Positions 21,540-33,950 of a stretch of DNA of 64,000 bases are shown here, in pieces. Each line of letters starts with the position of its first letter. Within the stretch, counting starts at the first letter, position 1. Location of the stretch: assembly GCF_033118175.1 (NCBI RefSeq), contig NC_083710.1, positions 38,223,501-38,287,500 on the forward strand, read 5' to 3'. Origin of the DNA: Dama dama. Taxonomy: Eukaryota > Chordata > Mammalia > Artiodactyla > Cervidae. Both the position numbers and the translations under genes were made by a program. Below the pieces are notes generated by a model. That model saw only the letters and a list, made by a program, of their open reading frames with translations, made no database searches and had not been told where the DNA came from.

Positions 21540-21790
21540 CTTTAGGGTCTTCACAGTCATGTTTGGCAGGAATCTCTAAATTATGCTAAACACTGGGTAG
21601 AGTTTTTCAAGGGAGAGGATCCAGTTCCAGGAGGCCTAGGCCTCCACATGACACAGGCTCCTTACTCTGCAAGGATGGTCAATTCAGACTTGGTGAAAAA
21701 GGTCATGGCGGCCTTATTCAAGCACATCTCATTCAGAGGATAAAATTGCTTTTCAAATACATCCAGTGGTTATAACTCCTCCAGCTGAAG

Positions 21791-21995
21791 TGATAGTGAA
21801 AGTGTTAGCCTCTCAGTCAAGTCCAACTCTTTGCAACCCCATGGACTGTAGTCCACCAGGCTCTGGATTTTCCAGGCAAGAAAACTGGAGAGGGTTGCCA
21901 TTCTCTTCTCCACAGGATCTTCCCAATGCAGGGACTGAACCCAAGTCTCCTGCATTGCAGGTGGATCCTTTACCACTGAGCCACCAGGGAAGCCC
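21791..21995 (-). mobile_element. Bov-tA SINE
   Basis: A complete reverse copy. Tail GTGATAGTGAAAGTG at left, body, then head ending CCACCAGGGAAGCCC. The frames at 21766-22014 and 21770-21976 are SINE shadows. Confidence 0.93.
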
Positions 21996-24008
21996 TAACT
22001 CTCCCAAATATTGAGATAAATGACATCTCTGTGATAAAATCTTAATAAACACTTCAGAATTAATTCTTCATCCAAAATGCATTGTTATTATTCCATTTGT
22101 ACTTGAGAACCACCTCACTAGTGAGGAAACCACAGTGGTAACTCTACAGGTAACATCCTACCAGTGCCTGAGGGCAGCAAGGATACCCAAGTCCACAGCA
22201 TCTCTCTGTTGCCAGGTCTGGGCTGCTTAGTGCAGAAGAGCATGATGTGAGCAGTAAAGAGGACCCAGGATGATCCTATAAATGTAGCTGGAAAGACACA
22301 TAGTAAGTACACGTTTCTAACACCACTGGCTAAAAATAAGGGACAACAATCAAATTCATTTTAGAATCAATAAGAAATTCCCAATAGCCCCAACAAAATG
22401 AATGGCACAGGGAGCTATTGTCAGAAACCAGGAGAATCCCACAGCCAGAATGGAGGCAGTCAGGCCCCTGGGTCAGAAATAGAAGAGGGGCAGCAACATG
22501 GCCCCCTGCTGTGTGCTGTATGTCTGGGCCAGGGTAGGGGTGGGGTGAGACTTCCAGAGAAACCAAATTCTCCCACTTTCATCAGTGCTTTTCCTTTGAC
22601 ATCCATCCGCGACTTCAGAAACCAACTGAGGGCAGAAGTGGGCTCACAGCAAGGCACTGCCTTGGGGAAGTTGTCGTCTCTACAGTAAGACACGCCAGTC
22701 ACATGGCGGGGCAGGAAGGGACTACACGGCAGTGCTCTCTAGCCCAGCATTGACAGGAAATGTCTGCCAACCTCCACTGTTGGTGGACATACAAGAGGGC
22801 GCCCTTACAGAACAGGACTCAGCGAGGCCTGGGAGGGCAAGAAGCAGAACGGGGCACAATGAGAGGTTTAGGACCCCAGTGACAACAGAGACAGTTGTCT
22901 TCTGCCCTGTGATTTTGCCACGAATCAATGAGCCCAACGTGTAAATACAGATCATCTGGTCTTCTGTCCATCCTCCTAACACTCTGATCTCTGACTTACC
23001 TTTATGGAAGACATAAAATGAACACTTAATATCTTTGAATAAGCTACAGTGGAAAAGAGCCTGAAAAAAGTATATGTATATATACATATATATGTATGTA
23101 ACTGAGTCACTTTGAGTCACTTGAAACTAACTTGACATCATAAGTTAGCTATATTTTTTTTAAAAAAGATGTAAAATGAATATACTACTGTTCTAATCAC
23201 CAAACGCTGAAATCTTTTTTTTCTCCTCCAGTTGGTGGCCTCGTCTAGAGTCTCCCTGCCAACACCATACGGGACAGATACTCAGAAAGCCATTTTCATG
23301 CTTCTCTTTCAATTTCAGGTTATGCTGAACCCAGAGGAAATATGTATGACTAACCCCTGCAAGTCATCCAGGGAAAAATCTCTGTTTGTATGTTTGTTTT
23401 CCTCCTCAGTTGAAAGAGAGGTCACTTACGATTCTTTTCCAACATAAGCGAGATTGTTTCAAATAATCAGGCCATGTTAAAAAAAATGATTTTGAGACAA
23501 ATGAAATATTTAAGCCATAAGGTTGGAATGTAAAACAATAGCAGCAAGATAAAAGAAAATGCCTGTTTATATAGAAAACAGACTTGATATTTTCAATGAG
23601 AAAAAGACAACAGCATTCAAGAGGATTTTAGTATGCCTCCAAAGGCATGGACCCCCCCCCCACCAACCCCCCAAAAAAGGGTGTGTTTTCATGCTTTCAT
23701 GTCCTCATGAACATCCCAGCACCAGGCTCCCAGAGGTCACGTGATCTGATTAAGCGGAGGCAGAGGAAGGAGAAAGGTCACCTGCACAGTTCATGCACAG
23801 TTTCCGACGCTGGACACAGAGGACTTGTTACAAGGGCTGCCCTGTTTGGATCCTCTCTACGTGCTTCATCTGGGGCCTCAAAACCTGCCAGCCCCGGGCT
23901 CAAGGAGCTGTAGCAGGAGTCAGGATGAAGGCTTGCACGGCTGTGCAGAGTGTCACCAGCAGTGGAGTAAGCGGTAGGCTGCTTTAGGCATTGGTACCCG
24001 GACTCGAC
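21996..24008. other. Unique sequence
   Basis: Contains a short (AT/GTAT)n run at about 23070-23100 and a C-run at 23651-23660. Frames at 22398-22688 (plus) and 22722-23120 (minus) have no recognised domain, and the second runs through the AT repeat. No gene is called. Confidence 0.45.
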
Positions 24009-24048
24009 GGGCTTCCCAGGTGGCGCCAGCGGTTAAGAGACCACCTGA
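24009..24048 (+). mobile_element. tRNA-derived SINE head fragment
   Basis: Only the 5' end of a tRNA-Glu-type SINE head is present (GGGCTTCCCAGGTGGCGCCA). It then stops matching. Confidence 0.6.
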
Positions 24049-25510
24049 TGCATCAGAAGACCTTTGTCCTTTGGGGATTTATAGTCAAACAAGAAAGTGA
24101 GTCGTAGTGAACTCAAGTGAGCCAGGAAATGTCCACGACAGATCCTGCAGTGTACAAACATATTTGCACAGCACTCGGGCTCCATGTCACTCTAGAAATC
24201 ACTGGACCGGAGCATGAATGCTGGACCATGGCTTAAAAAGGGATAAAAGGAAAGAAAACCCTCACATCTAACATGGGAGAACATGTTCTTAATATTTACT
24301 GAATAAATAAATGCACATGTATTTCTTCCAAAAATATAGACTTTAAGATCCACAGCTGACCTAGCAACAGTAAGGAGTTTCAGGGAGTCAGAGAGTTAGC
24401 GATGGTGCAGGGCATTTTGGAAGCTTCTCCCATGATGGCATTTCCTTCACAACTCACTCTGGCTTAGGCTTAAAAGCCTACTGTGTTTGCAAAATATTGG
24501 CGACACTCAGTGGAGGTGTTGGACTGAATTCCAGTCCTAGCACTCCACTGCTTTGTAAGCGGCTAACATTCCATGACTTTTGTGATCTGCACTCCTGGCT
24601 TTCACCGTCCAAGTAGGCAAGACATATTTTTACTTGCCTCCATCTGGACAAAGTGTGCGCTTTCACATTTCCGTGTCTCTCCCACAGCTCATGAACCATG
24701 GCATGTCTGGAAGCTCACATAGGACCTGGATCCACAGAAAAGCTGGGCTTCTTGCTGGAGATGAACAAAAGCTCTCAACAGTGACCCAAGAGAGCAGACC
24801 TGGTGGTTTCGAAGCTTAACAGGCCTTCTTACTACAAGCTTCTTGGGACGGAGAGGGGGTGGGACAGTGGAGAACTGGAAGAAGGGAAGAAATTAGGTAG
24901 GAGGAGAAGGTAGGAATCAAATCTATTAAATTTCACAAGATGAGTATATAGAAAGCAAATCTAGCCACCACTGGCATTGCTTGAATTCCATTCTGAGACT
25001 TAGTCATTAATAGTTAGCATTTTTTGTGATTATTTTATAGACATGATGTCATTGTGTCACTGTTTTACTAATCATGGATGACACAGTTGCCAGAGACCCA
25101 AGTTCTAAAGTAGTGATGTTAGGAGTGGAAAATGTTGCGACGGTGGTGGGAGGAGGGGAGGAGTTCAGGTTAAGTTCAAGGTACTTGGCTTGGATTATTT
25201 TGTGGGTGAACCAAATCTAGACTTCTCGGGGGTGTTCTACATCTTAGAACTGCATTGAAGAACTCAAAATTTTATTGTTTAAAAAATACTCTTATAGTTT
25301 AAAGCTTCTGAAATGGGAAAGTGAATAAAATCCCAGACATTCCAACAAAAACAGCCTTCTTCTTTTCGACAACTCTAGGTTTAGACATTCCTTAGGTTAA
25401 CAACCACAGAGCAGACCAGGCTGGCAGAGGAGCCACAGGGCCCCGTCCTTCTGCACAGTGTCCCAGGTGTGGCTGCTCCAACAGACCCGCTCCCCTGGGG
25501 TGACAGACGC
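24049..25510. other. Unique sequence
   Basis: No gene or repeat is recognised over about 1.5 kb. Composition is mixed, with a purine-rich stretch near 24840-24920. Confidence 0.45.
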
Positions 25511-25792
25511 ACCCTTTTCCAATGAGTCAGCTCTTCGCATCAGGTGGCCAAAGTAATGGACTTTCAGCTTCAGCATCAGTCCTTCCAATGAATTCTCAGG
25601 GTTGATTTCCTTTAGGATGGACTGGTTTGATCTCCTTGCTGTCCAAGAGACTCTCAAGGGTCTTCTCCAGCACCACAGTTTGAAAGCATCAATTCTTTGG
25701 TGCTAAGTTTTCTTTACAGTCCAACTCTTACATCTTTACATGACTACTGGGAATACCATACCTTTGACTATATGGACCTCAAATGGCAAATG
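25511..25792 (-). mobile_element. BovB LINE internal 3' fragment
   Basis: Reverse-oriented RT-end region from ACCCTTTTCCAATGAGTCAG through ACTGGGAATACCATACCTTT. It lacks both the terminal ~200 bp and the upstream body, so it is broken on both sides. Confidence 0.9.
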
Positions 25793-25888
25793 GATCCACT
25801 TTTCCTCAATACTGTGTTCCTGAGTTCAAACAGTTTCCAGTAAGTCAAAATGTGCAGTGCCCTTTAGCTCTTAGGGCTAAATGTTCAA

Positions 25889-26002
25889 CATGGTGTACAT
25901 TCTTTTTTTTTTTTTTAACATTTTTTTTTTTTAATTAGTTGGAGGCTAATTACTTCACAACATTTCAGTGGGTTTTGTCATACATTGCATGGTGTACATT
26001 CT
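25889..26002 (-). mobile_element. Very short L1 3' stub with 15-bp TSD
   Basis: CATGGTGTACATTCT lies at 25889-25903 and again at 25988-26002. Between them is a T-rich inverted poly(A) tail (25904-25936, interrupted by AACA) and only about 50 bp of ruminant L1 3' end (TTAGTTGGAGGCTAATTACT). This is an extremely 5'-truncated L1 insertion on the minus strand. Confidence 0.93.
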
Positions 26003-26608
26003 AAGTCTTGCCTCTGTTTTAATGGCTGTGATTCATCAATGTGTGAATATTTCTGCCAGGGCAGTGATGAACGGAGACAGACTATAAAGTTTCTTGGCCG
26101 AGTCAGGAGAAGACCCGGGGGCTGTGTACACCTCGGGTCCACGGTGTGGATTTTTGCTTAATTGTTGCTGTCCTCTTCTCTTCTTCCATCCAAAACCTCA
26201 GTTCTGCTTTCAATATATCACCTCTTCACCTTGTTTTATCTTTGCTTCTGAGGACCTAATCAGGAGCATGATCAAAGACAGATGTTTGTTCCTCTCGAAT
26301 GAGAAGACAGTTCAGTCACTCCTCCACATGTTTCCAAATGGGACTTACGTGAATTAAATGTGGAACAGTAGCGGGACTGGCAGGAAATTATGGGTGGACA
26401 CCTCACACTGTTGCAGGAAAAAGAACCACGAACACATCCAGCAAGACTCTGTCTCTTCCACTTTTCCCCAGTCATGGCCCCGGAGACCATGAGACTAGTT
26501 AAGGATACTGGAAGTTCTCTTAATTCTTAGGCAGAAGAGGCCGGCATAGATGTGAGAGGATCATCGATTGATGGGGTAAGGGGAAGTTGGTCTGATTAAG
26601 TGAACATC
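26003..26608. other. Unique sequence
   Basis: No gene or repeat is recognised. The 87-aa plus frame at 26094-26357 has no domain or exon signature I can support. Confidence 0.45.
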
Positions 26609-26837
26609 TTCTTTACTAGGGGCTTCCCTGGTGGTTCAGACAGTAAAGAATCTGCCTGCAAATGCAGGAGACCCAGATTCGATCCATTGGTCAGGAAGAT
26701 CCCCTGGAGAAGGAATCTTCTCTCCACTCCAGTATTCTTGCCTGGAAATCCCATGGACTGAGGAGCCTGGTGGACTACCGTTCATGGGGTAGCAAAGAGT
26801 CAGACCAACTGAGCAACTTTCACTTTCTTTACTAGGG
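26609..26837 (+). mobile_element. Bov-tA SINE with 13-bp TSD
   Basis: TSD TTCTTTACTAGGG lies at 26609-26621 and 26825-26837. The SINE between runs from GGCTTCCCTGGTGGTTCAG to GAGCAACTTTCAC. Confidence 0.95.
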
Positions 26838-28280
26838 ATGCTCCTGTGTAGTGATTACTCACAGAAATTCTCTCGGGGTAAGACAACTCTGCCTACAGAG
26901 ACTTATGCCCCAAGAAATCCCTCCACTCAGATGTAATTGTGATAGCAGGTATCTGGTGTGATGCTGGGTGTGATATGCAATGGAAACAGAATTATTTAAA
27001 ACCTCTGAGCCGGGTGATCATATCACCAGCTGAACCCACTGTGAAAAGTTACAAAAATACACAGTGAGAAATCTCCGAGAACTACCTAAGCAGAGCAGAT
27101 AGAAACGATCCTATTTATTCCTTCAGCTTCACACAGCTAACAAGAAAAACATGTTTGATAAATTCCAGGTATTTCTAAAACAAATCAAACTCAAAGAAGC
27201 CAAGATGTGATTCTGAAAAGTAACGAGGCAACCAGAAAATACTGGTTAAAGGGATAATGTCTTTATAAATAAAGATACTGGTTTTAATTAAAAAAATAAA
27301 TAAACCCCACATTTCACAAGAATTTGAATTTGAATGGGTAATGAATGTGCTACTTCAGAATATGTATTGTTTTCTCGTTGACAAGCACAGAAGTGGGAAC
27401 AAGTATACGACTAGTTCAAAAGTCAGAGAGAAGCAAAAGTGTGATTATTTTGGGAAAGTGTGAACATTAGAGCTTCACCTTGCTGCTCCCTGTCCATGAT
27501 CCTCGGCAGTCTTGGCAGAAATGGGGTTTATCTCTCCTTGTCTCTGGTGACTTCTCACCAAGGAGTTGACTTTCTGAGCAGAGGTTTTCTTTATTGTCTC
27601 CCTCCTGCATGTGTTTCTGCAGAATCTCAGGGTGAGGCGAGTGGACCGTTGACCTGCAATCCAGATTAAAGTAGAGCCAATAAACTCAGGAATCAGATAC
27701 ATCATATTTTAATGCCATGTTTTTGCAAGTGAAGAATGACATAAAAGCTCACACAGACAGAGGTCCAAATGTTGAATACATACACCAGTTTTCCTCCCTC
27801 GCCTCGTCTCACTCAGGCCCTACTAGTAAAGAACATTCTCGCAGGTCGGTTGGTCGGAACAAGCCTGTCCCGTCACCTTGAAACCCCGTTCCTGGTTCTC
27901 ATCCCACACGCACACCTGTGCCCTGAGAAGCTGGAAGGGAGGAGCATCAGAGAAACAGAAATGCAGCCATCATGCCAGGAACCAGGAGAGTGATGTGAGG
28001 AGGGTCAGAGGGATGGAAGAGGCTGCTCAGGTGCAGCTTTGCCTCGATGTGGTCTGAGCCCCCGAAACGTCTCCTCCAACATCACCTGGTTATCGGAGTT
28101 TGGGAAAGAGGGTGACACTTTATGAGACCCACTTTTCCCATCTTGAAAGTAATATCTACCTCACAGAATTTTACAATGACACAAGAGACAGAAAAGTCTC
28201 GCACAGTCCCTTACATTTACTAGAAGTTCAATCTGTTTAAGTAAAATATGAATTTTTTTCATAACAGCAAAAGAACTCCT
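26838..28280. other. Unique sequence
   Basis: No repeat or gene is recognised. Frames at 27460-27669 (plus), 27475-27705 (minus) and 27769-27993 (plus) are short and without domains. Confidence 0.45.
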
Positions 28281-28490
28281 GGGGCTTCCCAGGTGACACT
28301 AGTGGTAAAGAATCCACCTGCAAATACAGGAGACATAAAAGAAGCAGGTTTGATCCCTGGGTTGGGAAGATCCCCTGGAGGAGGGCATGGCAACCCACTG
28401 CAGTATTCTTGCCTGGAGAATCCCATGGACAGAGGAGCCTGGCGGGCTACTGTCCATAGAGTTGCAAAGAGTCAGACGTGACTATGTGAC
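28281..28490 (+). mobile_element. Bov-tA SINE
   Basis: A complete copy from GGGGCTTCCCAGGTGACACT to GTCAGACGTGACTATGTGAC. The ACATAAAAGAAGCAGG segment replaces the usual CCTGGGTTCGATCC lead-in. Confidence 0.93.
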
Positions 28491-28499
28491 CAAATGACA

Positions 28500-29310
28500 A
28501 CAAATATTGTAAATCAACTGTACTTCAATATCCATCCAATCAGTCAATTTCAAGAAAGATTATAAAAAGCAGAAAACAAGAGAAAAATACAAGGATAACT
28601 TCTAATTCGTTAAGATTTTTTTTTTAATTTAAACAGCACTGAACACTGTTAATGAAGTGTAACTTTACAAAAACACTGGTGAGACAAAGGTGGGTTTTTT
28701 CTTTTAAGAAAAAGTTCTGACATTTTTTAAAGCTAGATCCCAGAGAAGAATGGTCAAAGAACATAAGAAAGAGATTAGAAAAACAGAAATACAAATGCTC
28801 AAAATTATGAAAAGGTTATCATCTCCTCTCATATCAAAAGTAACACAAAACTATAACATACTGTTTTTATCAGATTAGCAAACCATTTGATAACACACAG
28901 TATTACCAAAGACATAGGAAAATCAAGACTTCCATTCTTTGTCAATGGAGAGAAACACAGCCTCTATGAGGCACACTCAAATGGCACTACTGAAATTCTA
29001 AATGCACATTCTTTTTGACCAAACAATTCTGCTTCTAGGAATTTATGCTCCTGTTGTAATTACTCATATATAAGATTTTCCCCAAACAAACAAAAAAAGC
29101 CACCCCCCCCAAAAAAAAAAAAAACTGCAGCATTTTTTAAACCTCAAAGGTTTGGGGAAAAAAAACCAAGTGTTTATCAATAAGGCTTTGTTAAAGAAAG
29201 GAAAAATAGTATATCCATAAATATCATACCCCACAGCCTTTTGAAAGGAAGGGGCAGCTGGCTTAGAATCATCTTGAAGATCTCAGAAGGGAAGAAAATA
29301 AAGCTGTGGA
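28500..29310 (+). mobile_element. Degraded old L1 ORF2/3' remnant
   Basis: Scattered L1 words are visible: TTGTAAATCAACTGTACTTC (28508), CAATTCTGCTTCTAGGAATT (29024), then AAGTGTTTATCAATAAGGC and ATAGTATATCCATAAATATC near 29170-29226. These correspond to the 'CCACTTCTGGGTATATACCC' to 'GGTACATATACAATGGAAT' part of ORF2. No frame survives. Confidence 0.45.
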
Positions 29311-29360
29311 ACCACAGGTAAGGAGTCACCAACTACAATAAGAATGAGATGTGTATTGTG

Positions 29361-29566
29361 TGCTTGGTCACTCAGTCGTGTCTGACTCTCTGCGACCCCA
29401 TGGACTGTAGCCCGCTAGGCTCCTCTGTCCATGGGATTCTCCAGGCAAAAATACTGGAGTGGGTTGCCATGCCCTTCTCCAGAGGATCTTCCCAATCCAG
29501 GGATCGAACCCAGGACTCCTGCATTGGCAGGTGAGTTCTTTACCGTCTGAGCCACCAGGGAAGCCC
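29361..29566 (-). mobile_element. Bov-tA SINE
   Basis: A low-divergence complete reverse copy. Tail GTCACTCAGTCGTGTCTGAC at left, head ending GAGCCACCAGGGAAGCCCC. Confidence 0.95.
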
Positions 29567-30500
29567 CCCAAGTGTGCTGACTTTGCATCACACACCCCTG
29601 AGAGTCCAGGTGAGAGTGGCCAAGAGCGGGGAGGTAAACTGGGCCCACTTCACTCTGTTCTGTTTGGTGCACTTGGGCTTCTGTACAGAGTGCATTTATT
29701 ACCTGTCCACTAATTTATTAACTTTTTAAATAGCCTTACCAAATGTTTCTGAAGTGTTTGAAGGATATTACACTCTGCACCCCACTGTCTTGGTTCCTCC
29801 TCTGACCATATGGAAAGAACCATGCCTTCACTGAGGACTCTTCAGTCTAATTACCGGGAACAAGGCAGAGTCACAGAGACAGGCTCTTCTGAACTTGTAA
29901 ACGGTGAGGTTTTGTTTCTGTGCTTGCTTAGAACGTAAGAGGGACAATGCATGTACAATGTGCTTTTAAAGCGTCTCAATGAGGTTTTACTGAAAACATG
30001 GTTGTTATTGTCAAAATGGGAAATTCTACTCTCTAAGAAACTTCTAAAATTTGTTTTTCAATTTGATTCTTATGATTCCAGAACATTTTCTTTGAAATGT
30101 CTTGTAATACACCATCTGGGTTATTGTGTGACACGCAAATGTAAATTCTATCTAATGATACATCTCCTGCACTCCAGGCAGATTCTTTACTGACTGAGCT
30201 ACCAGGGAAGCCCTATTATTTTTATACTATCATTTCAAAAATGAGTAAGTATTTTGCAGGTCACTGTCAAGAACTGAAATTGCTGAGTAATAGCATGTGC
30301 TTGTTGTTTGTTTTTGTTAAATACATCCTGATGACCTTCTGAAAAAACCTGGACCAAAATTCAGCCCCAGCAGCACTGTCTTGTATGCTGTTTCTTCACA
30401 TCCTTGACAAGCTGGGCTGTTACATCTTGTTTATTTTTCGTTTGTTTGGAATATGTGGGACATAAAAATGATGTTTTAATTTGCTTCTGTGTAATTATAA
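29567..30500. other. Unique sequence with one SINE scrap
   Basis: A 50-bp SINE head fragment (minus) lies at about 30162-30213 (GAGCTACCAGGGAAGCCCTA). The rest shows no recognised feature. Frame 29951-30193 ends inside that scrap. Confidence 0.5.
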
Positions 30501-30699
30501 TTGGGTTTCACAGGTGGCTCAGTGGTAAAGAACCCTCTTGCCAATTCAGGAGACTTGGGTTTGATCCCTCGGCCAGGAAGATCCCCCTGGAGAATGGAAT
30601 GGAAACCCACTCCAGTATTCTTGCCTGGAGAATCCCATGGACAGAGGGGCTACAGTCCACGGGGTCACAAAGAGCTAGATATGACTTAGTGACAAAACA
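30501..30699 (+). mobile_element. Bov-tA SINE
   Basis: A plus copy from TTGGGTTTCACAGGTGGCTC to GATATGACTTAGTGACAAA, moderately diverged. Confidence 0.93.
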
Positions 30700-30719
30700 A
30701 TAACACTTAACATTACTGT

Positions 30720-30960
30720 TTTTATGCCTTGTTATATTTGGTATTTTTCTTTTTATAAATTAGTTACTTGTTCATATCTTGTCACCTTTTTTCTATTGAG
30801 TTATCTTTCTTTTGTTGATTTTTACCAGCTTTGTGTATATTTGGGATATGAATCATGTCTAATCTGGTCGCAAATATTTTCTTCTAGAATGCGTCTTAAC
30901 TTTGGATGTTATTTATGATGTTTTCCCCAGCTGTAAGCATTTGTTTGATGCTGATAAATG
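30720..30960 (-). mobile_element. Old L1 3'UTR remnant
   Basis: The plus strand reads TTACTTGTTCATATCTTGTC, CTATTGAGTTATC, then TTTGTGTATATTTGGGATAT and GTCGCAAATATTTTCTTCTA in order. This is the usual inverted order of ancient L1 3'UTRs. Confidence 0.6.
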
Positions 30961-32170
30961 TCTTTTCCTTGAAGTCTTTGGAATTTTAACTCTTTCTCCA
31001 AGAGGCTTTCTCTAGCCCCAAATCACAAGCATTTTCCTTTATTTCCTTCTGTCATATTTGGAAAATCAAATGATTTCAATTTCCATCTATACTACTCTCA
31101 ACTCAGAGGCCCAGGGGACCTAGAAACATCATTTCTGGATTCTGCTTTGACAGCAGTGCCTCTGCATATCATTTCCTGTTCCCAGACCGACACTGCCAAA
31201 GTCCTAGATGACTTAGGGATGCTTCCCCGTGGGCTCCTCCACTGGGTGGAGCCCACGTGTGTCTTTTGGGAATCTGCTCAGGGCAGCAGGCCACCTCTCA
31301 GGGGGGTGCTTAACCAGCCTCCATCTTGCTGAGGATGAACCAAAGGACTTGGCTGGAGAGCTGACCCTGCAGGTTGATAGATCCTGGCACACAGGACAAG
31401 GTCAAGAATAGCATCTCTCTACATTAGACCCCAGAGATTGTTATCATCCTGTCATCAGTAACCACCTCGCCACTCTGCCTAACAATGCAAATCAGAGGCC
31501 ATGTCAGAGCCAAACTACTCAGCAAAGGTGGAATAACTGACCTCATGTAGATTGCACCCAAGCATCTTAATTCAGAGAGAAACAGTCCTTCCATTCTAAA
31601 AACATATCTGCATTTGCATGTACTTTCAGTAATAAGTGAATTGCTGTTTTTTTGTTTTGTTTTAATTTTTTTTTTAACAAGTAGGAGTTGGCACGTGCAA
31701 TGTTGTATGTTTTCCAGTGACTTTTCTTTCGAATGACTCATAGGTACCTTCAAATAATAGGAATAATGTGGTGTATTACTATTTTTTTTCTTTTGTGTGC
31801 CTTTCCCTCTTAGCAATTACTCAGCACGGTACACTATTGTTAGCAAGCTGGTCGAGTTTCAGAGTCTCATCTCAGATCTGAGACCAGTGTGAAGTCCCCC
31901 CGGCTCAGCTGCAGCTGTCCGAGGGGAGGCCTCATTGCTATTTTCAGGCAGTCCTTGGTGTTTCTCCTCAACCCTTATTATCTGGAAAAATCTCTAAATA
32001 GGTTCTATAAATGGAAGTTTCAGCTGCTTTTACCAAGAGTAACTTGGATTATAAGGTTTTAAGGTCATACATTTTTATCTGGAACTAACTCATACTCTAA
32101 GGGTTGGATTTGACCATCATATATCACCAATTTAAAAAGAAAAGAAGGAAGAAAATTCAACATTCTGCTT
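30961..32170. other. Unique sequence
   Basis: No gene or repeat is recognised. The 130-aa minus frame 31424-31816 is rich in K/N/S from A/T-rich DNA and has no domain. Confidence 0.45.
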
Positions 32171-32177
32171 TCTGAAC

Positions 32178-32178
32178 G

Positions 32179-32229
<51 letters not shown>
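32178..32229. repeat. (TA)n(CA)n(TA)n microsatellite
   Basis: A compound run: TA repeats, then CACACA..., then TATATA, 52 bp in all. Likely polymorphic. Confidence 0.95.
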
Positions 32230-32286
32230 GCATAAGTTTAGAAAGGTATGAAAAACACAGATCTGGGGAAATAGGACAACCCATAG

Positions 32287-32508
32287 TAGTGGTGCTAGTG
32301 GTAAAGAACCCGCCTACTAATACAAGAAATGAAAGAGACTCGGATTTGGTCCCTGGGTCGGGAAGATCCCTGGAGAAGGAAATGGCAACCCACTCCAGTA
32401 TTTCTTGCCTGGAGAATCCCATGGACAGAAGACAGAGGAACCTGGAGGGCTCCAGTCTATGGGGTCACAAAGAGTCAGTCATGACTGAGCTCACACACAC
32501 ACACACAG
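32287..32508 (+). mobile_element. Bov-tA SINE with (CA)n tail
   Basis: The head lacks its first ~10 bases. The body is normal except for a duplicated ACAGAAGACAGAGG segment near 32424. The tail runs directly into (CA)n at 32492-32508, the usual birthplace of ruminant microsatellites. Confidence 0.9.
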
Positions 32509-33737
32509 TAGCAGGAGTCTAGGCTAGAGCTGATAGAAGACAAACTGGGTGAAACCAGTCTGAGATCAGCAACAGGTAATGGCTGATGCATGGAACCTGG
32601 GACTGACATCAGTTTCTGGTGATTTCCAGCTTCGAAAGTAAACTTCAGGACTTCCCTGTGCCTTTAGGATTTGCTGGCTAGGCTCTGCATACCCATCCCA
32701 ACCAGCAGGGAAGCACGGGAGGGCTCTGCCTAGACAGAATCTTGATGAAGATGAAGGCAAGTGGGCAGAAGAGGAGGCCAGAAGTCCAGGGAAGGAGGTG
32801 ATGGTGTAGGTGTGGTACCCCTGCTGCAGCAGCATGGAAGTCAGCATGTGGAGGAGGCTGATGGGGTTGGGGGGAGAGGAGGCCAAGGGATGCATGAGAG
32901 GAAGGGACCACACAGATGAACTGTCTGCCCCTCACCCCCACCTTGGGAGAGTGAATTTGGGGGCTAAAGAATAGGGGGACCAGGGAAAGTCAATGGGCTT
33001 TCAGGGGCTGTTTACCCTAGAAGGTATCTGGAGACAATACGAGTGAAGACTGGAATTCCTGTACAGCATCTCACAGGACTCCAGGGCCGGCTGACATGGT
33101 CCCCGCCCCACCAGCCCTGCCCTGCCAGCTTCCTCCAGTCACCAGGCCATTTCCTGAGTTGCCAAGTCAAACGCCACCCTGCCCAGTATTTCATCTTCCT
33201 TTTACTTTGCACCATCCTCTCCCAGATATGTTCTTGTCTCTTTCTTCAGTTAGCATGGGCTCTCCTCTCTGAAACATGACTTCTATCTTGGTCGCTGTGT
33301 TCAAGAACACCCTTAGTTACTTCCTCCAGGCTCCAGCCTGGAACCCAGAGCATCTCTTCCTCTGATGACCCCACAGGAAGTCCTCCAACTCTGACCAGAA
33401 TCCCAAGTTACCTACTGCCTCACGACCATATCAAAGCATCTCTTCTCACATACTTCATGTAAATGACAGTCTTTCCAACCATAGCATTTCTCTCCTTCTT
33501 CCAGAAAATTTCTTTAGATATCTGATTATGTGGCAAAAAAGTGGGGATAATTCCATCACAGTGGCCTTGACTCCTACTTGTGTGTGCAAACAATGTGGCA
33601 ACAGCTTTCATCAGCTCATGGATAAAAATTTTCTACTTTTTAAAAATACTTCAAAGAAATGTCAGCACATTTATTCAGAATGGTGGATTTTAATAAAATA
33701 TTGTTCACATCAGATGATTTCATTAAGTTTTTAGGTT
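32509..33737. other. Unique sequence
   Basis: Minus-strand frames 32566-32913 and 32678-32941 overlap in different phases and carry no domain. No repeat is recognised. Confidence 0.45.
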
Positions 33738-33950
33738 GTGCTGTGTGTGCTCAGTCCTCAGTTCTGTCTCTTTCCTACCCCATGGATTATAGCCCACTAG
33801 GCTCCTCTGTCCATGGGATTCTTCAGGCAAGAATACTGGAGTGGGTTACCATTTCCTCCTTCAGGAGACCTTCCTGACCCACGGATCAAACCCGTGTCGC
33901 CTGCGTCTCCTGCATTGCAGATGGATTCTTTATCACTGAGCCACCTGAGA
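33738..33950 (-). mobile_element. Bov-tA SINE
   Basis: Reverse copy. The head contains a local CTGCGTCTCCTGCATTGCAG extension. A weak TSD, TTTAGGT, is seen at about 33730 and 33955. Confidence 0.9.

Noticed and set aside
22722..23120. 132-aa minus-strand frame
   Set aside because: Its N-terminal part is coded by the AT-rich repeat at 23070-23100; no domain.
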